Shown: positions 9,894 through 21,157 of the stretch, piece after piece
Numbering within the stretch: the first letter of the stretch is position 1
Layout: each line of letters begins with the position of its first letter
Assembly (NCBI RefSeq): GCF_943734655.1
Contig: NC_071354.1
Span: 158,059,142 to 158,123,141, forward strand
Direction of reading: 5' to 3'
DNA length: 64,000 nt
Source of the DNA: Sabethes cyaneus
Taxonomy: Eukaryota > Arthropoda > Insecta > Diptera > Culicidae
Notes under the pieces: model-generated
Told to the model about the DNA's origin: nothing
Databases searched by the model: none
What the model saw: only the letters and a program-made list of their open reading frames with translations
Position numbers and translations under genes: made by a program

Positions 9894-11598
9894 CCCAGCA
9901 AACCACAAATCGTATAATAATGTGTGAAAATCAACTTAAATATCGCTAAATAAACTCGAAATCGTACATAAAGCTTAATAAAGCGCACCCTAGTTTACAT
10001 TTATTCGTACAAAATGATAGTAGGTAAGGTACACCGGGGCAAGTGGGACCTAAAAAATGCATAATTTGGGTTTATTCCACCGTGTTTTCTATACCTATGA
10101 TTATTTCAAAATTCTTTTAGCACAGAAACTCTTCAGTGGTATCACTTCGAAGGATTAATTACGAAAAAAGTCTATCAATTTATATGAAATGAATCTGGAG
10201 GAGAATTTTCAAAATTATGGCGATAGGTCCCACTTGCCCCATTTACCGGGGCAAGTGGGACCTATATTCAAATTTGATTGAAAAGCATAAAATAATAGTA
10301 AATTGTGTAAGTTAATATACAGCAATGTTAAAGCATTGCAAGAAGCAATCAAACAATATTTGTACGAAGGGTTCATTCAAAAATAGCATAACAAAATCAG
10401 ATCACAACGGGCAACTTTATAATTTATATAAAACACAGATCGTGAGCAATTACGCTGTAAAGCATTATTGTAATGAAATGTAGTTGAATATGTCGTTGTA
10501 TCCAATTCTTGCGAGACGTAATTTAGGATTAATCATTGTTTAATAGCTCGAAAATACGATTATGATCTGTTTGTTCTACCATGCCCAATTCGGTAGAGCT
10601 ACTCATAAGAGATAGTTACGTTTTAATAACCACAACACTTTATTGTTTCAATTCCAGTTGCAGACTTGCTTAATTATATTTATATCATATATAATTATAT
10701 CAAATTTGACTTTCCAAATTCAATTAACATCGTTTAGGTGTAACCAAAATGTGACCAAACTGTTTGTTCCCTCTCAAGCTGTGCATGTGGGCTTCTTTTT
10801 GGGGCCCCTTGGTTTAGTCTTTTTCGGTTTTATTTTAAAGCTTTACTGGTATAAATATTATGTAATTGAACTGAAAATGTTCGATAGTTCATCTAAAAAA
10901 TGTATTAAGACAGGAAGTTTTGTGCTGAAACACTTTATTTTTAATAGGTCCCACTTGCCCCGGGTGCTTTGAAGTGCCGACCTTATTTCGACCCATTTTT
11001 TTTAATGCCGTTTGTCAAATTAAACAACTAGTTTTCGGGTGTAATTTGTTAATACACTCATTATGTTTACCTACTGCCAGAAAAACATGTACTTTTACGT
11101 AAAGCCTGTGGCCAAAATATCATTTATAAAAAGGTACGACAAACTTACAACGCAAATTGAAAATAACGCTCAAATTGAAAGTCCAATTTTGATGTTTGGA
11201 ATGCCTGTTATAAATAATCTATAATTTTAATACATGCGTTTGAGTTGTATCTTTCATTTCTAGAAAGGTTCGGTTGGAAAAATGAGGTTGAGGAGAGTTA
11301 TGAGCTCCGTTCCCACTTACCCCGTATTCCCACTTGCCCCGGGGTACCTTAACTGATTCACATACGATTTTCGTCACAGAATTGTATAGCATTATGGAAC
11401 TAGTCGTGTTGAGTCGGATTTCATCGTATACAAATACTTATGAACGTGAATTGTTTTCATATAATTTGCAGTATGTATATCGCCTCCAAAACAGTACGCA
11501 TATGCTAGTTTCGTGCATCGAATGCGATTTTTCTAGATATATATCGTTACATATATTATATTTATTACTTTGATATACGTACGAAAATGTTTGCTGGG
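9894..11598. mobile_element. CCCAGC-ended MITE, interrupted copy
   Basis: Second copy of the element at 5165-5496. It starts CCCAGCAAACCAC (9894) and ends GTTTGCTGGG (11598). Left part 9894-10024 and right part 11352-11598 align with the uninterrupted copy, with the 10027-11349 element between them. Without the insertion it would be about 380 bp. Confidence 0.72.
10027..11349. mobile_element. 1.3-kb element with GGGGCAAGTGGGA termini, TA duplication
   Basis: The ends are AGGTACACCGGGGCAAGTGG and, in inverse, AGGTACCCCGGGGCAAGTGG. Flanking TA dinucleotides at 10025-10026 and 11350-11351 suggest a Tc1/mariner-type TA target duplication, confirmed by the uninterrupted relative at 5.2 kb. The 13-bp end motif recurs internally: a near-perfect palindrome at about 10225-10265, another copy near 10948-10962, and a degenerate copy near 11311-11325. 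One 109-codon frame (10643-10972) has no recognisable family. It is likely non-autonomous. Confidence 0.7.
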
Positions 11599-11799
11599 GA
11601 TTAATAAAACTTTCTTTGTCTCAGAACTAAATGGTCTAAACGAAGGATAATCAATAGACCATTGAGAAACGCTCCAAAATACGTTGAATGTAATCATTTC
11701 TTGACCGAGAGGGAATATTGAGAGTTAAAAGATGATTTAAACTAACTCAACTGCCATACCAAGCCAAACATCGTGCCACTCTTCAGAACTTTAGGATTT

Positions 11800-12580
11800 T
11801 TCGCAGTTAATTGCTCAACGCTACCACCATCACACGGCAGGTAGCGAAGGACGGTTACCATTGGATACTATTCGTGAAGAATTTTGGCCACTTCAGGCCG
11901 GCGTTGACACAGTACCTGTACAACACCAAAATTGGACAACCTCATGCTCATAAAATTATACTCGGCCGCCCGTTTAGTGTCACGGGAATCGACAGACCCG
12001 TTTTATCTACGGCCGGTACCCAAGCGTGCTGCCTCTTAATTTATTTGACAACCAAGGTCGTTCATTTAAAACTGATTAGTCTTTAGTGCTTGCCGCACGA
12101 TTCCTGCGAGCACTAGGACGACTCATTGCTCACCGCGACTGTCCTGCTCACATTCGCTCCGTTGGCTTCGCAACGACTTCTAAAGAGCAACTGCATTGAT
12201 TTGCCGTGCAAAGGTGACGAAACCGAAAAGATTGATTCAACATGTACAGCTTAGTCTCTAAATTCACTAAAAGCACTACATTTTGGTGGCCTCTGGAAGA
12301 CAGTTGTTGTTGCCATGACCCGATCCTTAAATGTGGTGCAGAAGAGCACTTAGAGTAAAAACGGAGGTCCACATGACAGTAATATCACTGTGCAGAGTTG
12401 GTTGTAACCGACGAACACTTTAAGCTGGCAAAATTATTGCTCGTACCAAACTCAGCGGAAGCAAAAGTACCTCTTTGCCTATCAATATGCGACATTGACT
12501 TCCATCGCGGTTGGAATCCTGATCAATGTTCCTCGCATTTCGACTGGCACCTTGTGGAATAACATATCAGCCACAGGCTG
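11800..12580 (+). pseudogene. BEL/Pao-type LTR retrotransposon integrase relic
   Basis: Integrase core and tail of a BEL/Pao pol gene, which inserts the retrotransposon cDNA. The plus-strand frame 11811-12086 contains RPFSVTGID followed by LTTKVVHLKLIS, matching the family's conserved PF..TGVDY...LF.C..TKAVHLE block. About 200 bases later HFGGLW, from the conserved APHFGGLWE motif, can be read in another frame. Multiple stops and frameshifts show it is long dead. No LTRs or gag region were found nearby. Confidence 0.65.
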
Positions 12581-12606
12581 AAAACGTCTTAAATAAAGAA
12601 TAATAA

Positions 12607-13071
12607 GGCTATTGCAAATTATTTGTAAAGTTTTTGTCAACCCCCCTTGAAAAATCGGGGGGGGGGGGGGGGGGCAACAATTTGTAATAATTTGTGGGAT
12701 ATGAGTAAATTTTTTTATAAAATCAATTGTTGGTGTCCTCTATAGCCTAAAAAACTCGAAAAATAAGTGTACGAAGTGTACCGAACGCTTCTAACTCAAA
12801 ACAAAAATGGAATTTCGAAGAATAGAATTTTCGAAAATCGGCAAAAAAATTTCTTTCGGTTTTATGTTCCTTTTCGTAGATTTTTGCATGAAAAATAATA
12901 CCGTACATATACAAAGGAGTAATAGATTTGATTTTGATGTTTAAACCTTAAGTAAAAATGCTTGAAATGCATTTTTTTGGTCGACTAAAAAAATCTTTGC
13001 TTTTTTTCGCTTCCCCCTTCAGTTGCCCAACACCGGAAGAACAAAAACTTTATAAAATAATTTTAATGGTC
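12607..13071 (+). mobile_element. Harbinger-like MITE copy A
   Basis: A 465-bp noncoding element starting GGCTATTGCAAATTA and ending in the inverted form (AATTTTAATGGTC). It is flanked by TAA at 12604-12606 and 13072-13074; a 3-bp TWA duplication is typical of PIF/Harbinger. It holds a 17-base G run near 12658. Other copies: 27577-28067, 28234-28695, 35137-35598 and a fragment at 37554-37660. Confidence 0.75.
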
Positions 13072-13092
13072 TAATTTACATTATATTACATT

Positions 13093-13813
13093 AGGTGGCT
13101 TGCCGTCCTAAGACAAAGCCTGTTGAACAAAGTTTCTCCAAGTAACTCGGTTGAGGGCTACCGCTCTCCAATTCCTCAGACACCGAGTACTCTCCGCCAG
13201 ATCTCGCTCCACCTGGTCTAACCATCTTGCTCGCTGCGCTCCTGGTCGTCTTGTTCCTACCGGATTTAAGGCGACCACCATCTTTGCAGGATAGTTGTTC
13301 GGCATCTTTGCAACATGCCCTGCACGTCGTATCCGTCCAGCTTCAGCCTCCTTCTAGATACTGGGTTCGCCATAGAGCTGTGCAAGTTCATGGTTCATCC
13401 TCCGCCTCCATACTCCGTTCTCCTGTACGCCTCCGAAGATCGTTCTTTGCCCTCGTCGTTCGAAAACTCCGAGCACTCGCAGGTCTTCCTCGAGCATTGT
13501 CCATGTTTCATGCCGGTAGAGAACAACCGGTCTAATAAGCGTCTTGTACAGGGTGCACTTTGTACAGGGACTTAATCTGCTCGCCTTAATTGTACTGTAA
13601 TTGTACTTGCGTACTTAATTGCTTGTGGAGCCCATAGTAAGCACGACTTCCGCTGATAATATGCCTCCGAATCTCACGGCTGGTATCATTGTCCGCCGTT
13701 ACCAGTGAGCCAAGGTAGACAAATTAGTCGACTACCTCAAACTCATCGCCGTCGATCAATATACTACTGCCCAAGCGGTGTCGTTCGGCCTCGGTTCCGC
13801 TGGCCAGCATGTA
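13093..13813 (-). mobile_element. RTE-type retrotransposon 3' fragment
   Basis: A 5'-truncated minus-strand copy aligning to 44212-44900 of the longer copy. It begins within the segment just after the reverse transcriptase motifs and ends with the same conserved tail (13108-13305 minus, containing GTRRPGAQRARWLDQ). 5' truncation and the 3' end retained are typical of target-primed reverse transcription. Confidence 0.8.
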
Positions 13814-13845
13814 ATGGTCTAATGATAATAATAATAATAATAATA

Positions 13846-14033
13846 CACTCAAGTACTTTTTTTACACGGTTTTTTTGGGTATTAAGAACGGGGTAACTTA
13901 GAGACCATTAATTTATTTCTCAATACATTTGGGAGCAGCTCGACATTCCTCACGTAGATTTTAAATAGTTCCTTAGCTGCACCGTTTTCGAGTAATCGAA
14001 AAAAAACAAACCGTGTAAAAACAGACTTGAGTG
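13846..14033. mobile_element. 188-bp MITE with ACACTCAAGT ends, TA duplication
   Basis: Inverted ends CACTCAAGT... with TTTTTACACGGTTT inside both arms. TA dinucleotides at 13844-13845 and 14034-14035 are consistent with a Tc1/mariner-type MITE. It directly follows an AAT microsatellite (13823-13843), whose last unit supplies the left TA. Confidence 0.72.
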
Positions 14034-14035
14034 TA

Positions 14036-17000
14036 TGTACATTATATTAATTGCATGTAAATTATATTCAAACTAGTTATATTGATCAAGCAACAAAGAA
14101 AGATTTTAATCACCCTACACAGTTTCAAAAACCATTTACCCTAAAAGCTCGAAATTTTGGTCCGCATGTGTAAAAGTCCCCCACAAGGAAATATCCATTC
14201 ATGAGGAAAGTCAGCCTACATGCAAGTCAATGGAATGTATATAATTCGGCGCTTCGCAAACACAGTGGGTTTGCAATTGTGTCTGGAAAGTTTCCTGCAA
14301 TGGCAATTGTAAAAGGGGGGAAAGCCACTTTACTTAAATTGAAAAATTACAAACGAACCAATCGAATAGATATCGAAGCGTATTGTAGCAATGTGTAGCT
14401 TGAACTGGCATAATTCATTTCCTGCAAATTACCTCCAAATCTGATTCGAAATCATTAGGTTCTTCCTGTCAAAATTCAATTTGTGCCGACAAAAGAGACT
14501 ATCTCACTCTGGCGCGTTGGTTCCCACTCGAACCGGAGCAATTTTCCGCATTTTAGTTCGACTTACAAAAGGATGGAACCAAACGGAAAGTTTTCCACAT
14601 GAGGGGAACCCTAATTCGGGCCTGATTCACAAAACGGCAGACTGGCAAACTGAGCATTTTCGGGAGGGTCGAACCTAAAACAAATATCCATTCGAAAAAG
14701 CAGAGAACTCCCTTTTTGGCCTCCACTTCCAGACGCAAAGAGAAATTCCTTTCAAGCAAACAACAATAAATATGCATAAATGTCTGCTTCCCGGAGCAGA
14801 CATGTGTGAGCGTCTGTGTGTGTGTGTGTGGATGTGTGAGTCTGCCTATATGTGGCACATGGTCGTAAAAGGCTTCGGACGATGAGTCTGGTGGATAGCT
14901 CATCCTAGTTTTGCGATCAAAGTCTTTGAAAAACAATAATCCCATTTCCATGCCATCCGATGCTGTGCTGGAGCTAAGCTGCTCCAGTTGTTATAGAAAG
15001 GAATACGAACGACAATGACAGGCAAAAGTTTTGATTGCACTCTGAAATTGCTGCACTTCTTCTCGACAGTAGGAAGCAAAGCAATTCTTTGACAATGTCG
15101 TATTATTCCGCCGAACGGAAATTGACCCCGGGACCAGAGACGTGGAAAGTAGATTTTTTTTGCGTAGCTCACTGCGAAACGCTGACCTATTTCTTTGTGA
15201 ACTTCCGGTGCTTAAGAGGAGCATCCTTACTATTCACCGTACCATCATCGACACGATTTGAGGCAGCAGAAACTATCACCCAAAACTCATTTCTGTTTCG
15301 AAACCTCCCAAACAAGTTAAAATTTAGTTGTTCTTCAAATGCGCTTGTTATATTTCCCGAGTATATTGAGAGTCATGACAAATTTTTAACTGGAAAAATT
15401 ATCTAACGTAACATTTTGGCAGTCAAACTTTGTCTTTTGCAATTCCAATGTTTGGTAATGAAATAACAAACACTCGATTGCATTTCGCAGGGCAAAAATT
15501 AACGATCCACAACAGCAGCCGGGCTCGAGATGGGAATAAATTGAACCTTCGAAAACAACAATCGCGCACTTCAATTTCACTACCCGGTGGGACCTCCAGC
15601 AAACGAGTGCATATTTTCCGGACCCAAGCTGCCGCGCCGCGCCACCGCCGGTGAACGCGATTGTGCCGAATTAAATTTGCAATAAATTATGCGCTTCCAT
15701 ATTCAAAGCAAGGGCAAAAAAAAAAATGGGTCGTGCTGCTACATACCTACATAGTCACCCGCAGTCGGTGGTTATTTTAACGGTCCAGATCTCAAAAACA
15801 AACGAAAAAGCGAACTGGACGTGAAGGGTTTCGATGGAAAGCCGAAGCTGGAGGGATGAATTTAATTAGCATTGTGCCACAGTAAACAAGAAATTAGAGT
15901 GTGACACAGCTAGCTCACATTCACGTATGCAAGCCAGTAACGTTGGGTTCTTTTGAAGTTAGCGATTAAAAAATCTGCGAATAAATTTTTATCTGCTCAG
16001 CAATTACTCATTGCATTGTGCTACTAATTTGAGGAAAAATTCTGAATAATAAAAATTGGCTCGTATAAATCTGAAAGCCACACGTAACTAACGACTGTGT
16101 TCGTTAGTTGTTGAAAAATTTTACGGCACGGCTGAAAACAATTCAAACAAAATAAATGAGTATTAAAGAAAGTAATTATTAACGTATATTTTCTCTAACG
16201 CCGAGCAAAAAACAGTGTTTGAGAAGACTTTAGAAAGCAATAAATTAAATAAGTTCATACAGGAAAGGTAATTTCAAGCGGTCAAATATCTTTGTCAAAT
16301 AAACTTTTTCTCGCCATACAAACGAGCTGTCAAATCAGAAAATTTGTGATTAATTCACACCAACCGAAACTTGGCATTATCTGAGAAATCCCCGAGGACC
16401 TTGCGAGCTTGCAATCGCAATCCATGACACAACCCAGCTTGGACGGGTGGTGCCGTTCCGGAACGAACTAACCAGAGCGGTAGGGGTGGGTGGGTGGCTG
16501 CGTTTTTCGGATATGTATATTTGCTACGACGGACGGTATGTCGGCAGGGTGCTTTCAACTTCAGCCGACCGAACCGAACAACGCGAGCTAGTCCTAGCAG
16601 TAGCATCAGCCGCAGCGCCACGCCAGTGCGATGACAAATTATAGCAAAAGCATTTTTCGGTGATAATAGCCGTTGATAAAAGTTACTGCGGCGTGCTTTT
16701 TCCGCTGTCCGGCGTATGTTTGTGTATGTGTGGTGTTGTGCGTGTGAGCGTGTTTGTGTACCGGCATATTTGTATGAAAGGATTTGTAGGATATCACTAT
16801 CGCAACGGGACACAAGTTTTGTGCCCATCCATTACACACCCGAAAGCGGTCAAAAGGAACACACAATGGTCAGAGCTTCGGAATTCCATGCTAGGCTGCG
16901 TAGCGACACGGATTCGCCTGTGATGTTCTAACAATATCGGTTTGTATCCTAGTTTCCGATGAATTTCATTCACCCAAAGTGCGGCCGATATCAGAAATGA

Positions 17001-17296
17001 TTGAAATAGATGATAATGGACTACCTGGAGACAGCCTATACAATAATGATAAATGGTCCAGCTGCCTGTTTTGAATTAATCATCCGCAGTAAAAAGGACA
17101 CTCGATGGGTTGGTTACTGAATTTGTATAGAAACTGCACTAGCATTAGGTAAAAAAACTCGCACGGCCTGCACGAGTTTTTCGCATTTAACGCAAGCCGA
17201 AAAATGTTGCGGAAAAATTGAACGTAAAATTTTCTAATCTCATAGTGACCGCCCATGGCAATAAGAAATTAAGTCACTTTAAATGACACATTCCAG
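14036..17296. other. Mostly unique DNA without a supported gene
   Basis: This 3.2-kb stretch contains TG runs at 14815-14835 and 16710-16760, and a GC-rich island at 15580-15660. Frames up to 157 codons (16355-16828 minus) show no domain and are contradicted by codon composition and overlap on the other strand. It could be intron or regulatory DNA of a gene outside the window. Confidence 0.5.
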
Positions 17297-17326
17297 CGTT
17301 ACGAGACACCATGAGCAACCGTTTTT

Positions 17327-19340
17327 ACCTTTGTTATACTATAACAAAGGTTTAGGAATTGGTCGAAAAACACGAAATTGATCCGAGGCCCGGAGGGCCG
17401 AGCCACATATACCAATCGACAGGGTTCGACGAACTGAGCAATGTCTGTGTGTGTGTGTGTGTGTGTATGTGTGTATGTATGTGCGGGGCGCAACTTTTCT
17501 ATCGCCTATTTCTCGGAGATAGCAGAACCGATTTGTTCGCCATTACTTTTGTTTGAAAGATATTATTGCCTAGTATATCACTATTGAATTGTTTCGAGGT
17601 CCGACATTTCGTTTAAAAGTTATAAGTAAAAAAGTAAACATTACGTGACACGATTTTCTCCGGACCCAAATGACCGATTTCAACGATCTTGGTATCGAAT
17701 GAAAGCTCTTGTTAACACTAAATTTTTCGGATAAATTTTATTGAAAACAAACAATCAGTTTAAAAGTTATGCTTAAAAAACCTGTTTTGACAAGGTAATA
17801 ATTATCGCCTGTTTCTTAGAAATGACTAAACCGATTTAGACGCTATTAGTCTCATTTGACAGCTAACATAACCTAATAGATCACTATTGATTTGTTTTTT
17901 GATTGGACGTTTAATTTGAAAGTTATGATCAATTGAATACAACACATTAAAATTTACAATAATTTATAACGATTTCATCTAAGATGATTTATCTAGTTTG
18001 AATTATTTTGGCATCAAATTAGAGATTTTAATGCTACAAATATATCTGCAAAATTTCAGAAGAATCGGTTTTGCCGATCAAAAGATATTAACCCTCCAAC
18101 ACTCGCGCCGACTTTTGTAATTCGGTTACTCGCGCGCACAATGGCCCAAAGCCAAAAAGACATGCGCATTAGAATTTTGACTGGGAAAACTTGGTTTTAA
18201 GTTTATGGAACCTTCGGAAGAATTTCTTAAAATTGAAAGTTCTATCGTCTGGTGCAATTTAAATTTTGATTAATCCCCCTAAAAGTGAAATAAAAAAATT
18301 ATTTTTCTTCAGTTTCAATATAACACATTGATGTGTTCTGCAAAGTTTTAGAACATATTATTACAAGAAATTTTGTTGAATACAGTAACCTTCTATCTAT
18401 TAAGCGAAGAGAGAAAAATCTTATTTATTGTATATGAATTTGTAAGATCAGTTTTTTCTATTTTAGCTCTTTTTGTAATTGTTGTATTCCTTTTTCATGT
18501 ATTACAAAATTGTATAAATAGTAAAAATACACAACTTTGATGAAAAAAATGTTTTAATTTTGACCCCGAATGACTCGACTACCAACAGATACATTTTAAA
18601 CATTTTATATTTGCTGATTGTGTTGCTGCATACAGACACCATTTTTACATATGAAGAAACGAGAGAAACTTCCAGGGCCAATCGTGGTACAACTCACATG
18701 CTGATTGCTTCGTTTCTGTGATGTCAGTTTATGCTGATCTATTTGCCCAACAATTTAAAGTATTAATGCATTGAATAATTATGACATTTTGCTCATAACA
18801 AGGTAATTGAAGAATATACGTTAGTTAAACAGAGATTTGTAACTTTATAACAATATGGCATTCAAAAACCTACACGTGTTGTACAAAATGCGTGTTGTAC
18901 AGCGTGAGTAATCGAAGGTTAATAAAAATTGATGAAATTTATTCAAGAAAACTTTATTGATGTCAATCAAAAATAATGGCGTTACAGAAATTTATGCGTA
19001 GTTCAAAAACCTATAAACTAGACTTTTACTACGCAATGTATATGTTAAAGAATAATATTTCCTCTTATAACTTGCTTTTACTTGCACTTACTCAAATTAG
19101 TAACAACCAGCTTACCCTTACTCAGTAATTTCATGAAAAAGGATCTATCAAAATTTATAGGTGCTGCTATTTTGTTTAAATTTTGTAAACTTATTCAATT
19201 TCCAAAAATTTTATGAAAACCAACGCACCACGCAACGTTAACCAATAGATGAATTATGTTCCGAAGACGTGTCGATTTCTATCTCAAATAGCAAGTAAGA
19301 CCGTATAACAAAGGTTCCTTTCACCACTAGGTGGATTAAA
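17327..19340 (+). repeat. 2-kb interspersed repeat, ACCTTTGTTATA family, copy 1
   Basis: Starts at a palindromic ACCTTTGTTATACTATAACA and ends after CACCACTAGGTGGATTAAAT. Internal landmarks are GGAGGGCCGAGCC, a TG run (17443-17481), CTATTTCTCGGAGATAGC and CGTGACACGATTTTCTCCGG. The same order is found at 57010-58140, and the 3' end recurs at 38510-38600. It has no coding capacity. Its class is unknown. The interval 18092-18918 is a later insertion. Confidence 0.7.
18092..18918. mobile_element. TTAA-flanked piggyBac-like MITE
   Basis: An 827-bp insert flanked by TTAA at 18088-18091 and 18919-18922, with related ends (CCCTCCAACACTCGCG left; CCTTCGATTACTCACGC on the minus strand at right). The copy of the host repeat at 58.1 kb reads straight through the junction, confirming an insertion. 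TTAA is the piggyBac target. Inside, 18137-18480 is homologous to the left end of the Transib-like element at 5875, starting exactly at a CACAATGG heptamer. Confidence 0.65.
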
Positions 19341-19344
19341 TCGG

Positions 19345-20730
19345 GTTTTTCGTAGCAAAATTGTTCATATTTTACCAACAGCCTGACGAAAATCTTTCAA
19401 AATAGGTGTTTTGAGCTGCTATTTAGTAGTACTTTCTCAATACGAGGGCGAAATATTTATTATAATAAGCATCATTGAATAGTGGCGAAATACTTTTCGT
19501 TACGGGACACCATCGCAGAAAATGCGTATTCTGAACATGATTCAAACAATTGCAAAACTCTGCTCTGTTTCAAGTTTTTCAAAGTCGACATGTTCCAAAA
19601 ATTTTTAGCTGAAGGCAGCCTGAAACTCAAAATGTAAAGGTATATTCAGGTTTTGTGTTTAGTTTTTAAGATATAATAAAAATCATTTCGTTACGGGACA
19701 CCATGCGCTGTTGGGCAAACAGTATTCTGCAAATGGTGTCCCGTAACGAAAAAAGTAAACTGCATTATATGGTTTATTTTCTCTAGATTTCTGTTCAGGC
19801 CGTTATATTTTCTGTATCTGGTCTATATTCACTATATTTTGTAACAATAGTGTACTAATTTGGTGTGTTATAGTCTGGTAATAAGACATACGTAACGAAG
19901 TATATGTAAGGTAAAGTTTACTTTCAGGTAAAAAGAAATACCCATGGGAGAACTATACTGAAGTATCATAATGAAATGCTTGCCTAATCTTAGGGTTTGG
20001 ACACATTTGTAATTAAAATGTAGGGGCTGTGCATTAATTATGTAACGAGTTTTCCCCATTGTTGACTAATCGCCCCCTCCCCCTATGTAAGATTTTGCAT
20101 GATTTTGGCCAAAATAACAAAATTCAAAAATTTTATTTGAAAAAATTTAAAACGGTAAATAAGGTTCGTCTTGATGCGAAAGGTATGCTTTATTTGCGCT
20201 GCACGCCAAAATAGTATTAAATAGCAAATATTCGAAAAATTAGGTATTTTGTTTTACTTCAGACGTATCAGTTAACGTATCATAACGCATAAATTTAAAA
20301 GTTTTTAAGCAACTCTACTATTTCATGCAACATTAACAACTCATGTTGCGAACTATAACGATAACATAAGTTGCTATAAAAGACTAAGTTTGCCTATTCT
20401 TTAAAATAACTTTGTTGATAACTTGCAAATTATTCTACAGTCATAAAACAGTTATATAAAATATAAAAAAAAACTAAAACAGTTGAAAAGGGTCATGAAA
20501 ACTTTCAAAAAAGAAACGCTATAAAAAGTATCTATAAAAAGTATCATCTTGCAAGCCAAAAATTGCTCTCTGGGCTAGGCTTTCTTGCTAGTGTGCTTAG
20601 CGAAGCCACTATAATTGCTAAAAAAGCTGACTAAACAACTTTCAGAAACGGAATTCCAAATTTTTAGACTATTCAAGTATTTTAATGATAAAGTATTGAA
20701 GTAAGTCGAAATCGGTGTTAGGTATAAATA
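19345..20730. other. AT-rich repeat DNA with CGTTACGGGACACCAT motifs
   Basis: No gene. The 16-bp motif occurs perfectly at 19498-19513, 19689-19704 and, inverted, 19733-19748. The last two form a hairpin with a 28-base loop. Two more copies lie at 21643-21658 and 21810-21825, and a one-mismatch copy at 17297-17312. Confidence 0.7.
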
Positions 20731-20766
20731 TCTTTAAGGCTTAACCCTTCTTCTTTATCGAGAGAC

Positions 20767-21003
20767 TTTCTTTCTTTTTTTTTTGTTTTCGGGTACAGTG
20801 GGTTGTTAGCCTCAGGTCCCTATCTCACTGACGTGGCTGCCACCTTAAGGTGGGAGGAAGCCACTCTGTCCCCTTCACTGTTAGCCTACAGCAACCGAGA
20901 TTGCGTACCCCAGCCGGCAACACGTGGACGTAGGATTAGAAGTTAGTAAACAGAGGTTATGGAATGCACATGTTCACCCTTTGCCTGGAGCCACCCTTTG
21001 TCG
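20767..21003 (-). mobile_element. Retrotransposed fragment with A tail inside a SINE
   Basis: On the minus strand this insert ends in an A-rich tail (the T-rich run at 20767-20784), as expected for a retrotransposed 3' fragment. The body is GC-rich (GGTGGCAGCCACGTCAGTGAG on the minus strand) and resembles the 3' terminus of a non-LTR element. I cannot name the family. Confidence 0.45.
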
Positions 21004-21034
21004 AGCAGCTAGTTATTAGAGTACAAAACAATTA

Positions 21035-21157
21035 GGTTGATTTGTCTATTTTGGATAGGCTTTACGCGTACTTTATTTTGGTCACTTCTATTTGATTTTG
21101 CCGTAAATGTCCAAAATAACGTACGCGCAACGTCTGCCCAAAATAGATAAATCACTA
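21035..21157. mobile_element. 123-bp hairpin MITE, TA duplication
   Basis: Near-perfect inverted arms of about 45 bp (sharing TGATTT, TCTATTTTGG and GCGCGTAC-like blocks) with a short loop. Flanking TA at 21033-21034 and 21158-21159; the parent SINE has a single TA there. This fits a Tc1/mariner-type MITE. Confidence 0.8.

Noticed and set aside
14263..14270. CACAGTGG as another Transib end
   Set aside because: No matching inverted end with a 5-bp duplication was found nearby; likewise CACTGTGG at 40147 and 4512.
16355..16828. A 157-codon minus-strand frame as a host gene
   Set aside because: Arg/His-rich composition without recognisable family; overlaps TG-rich sequence and competing frames.
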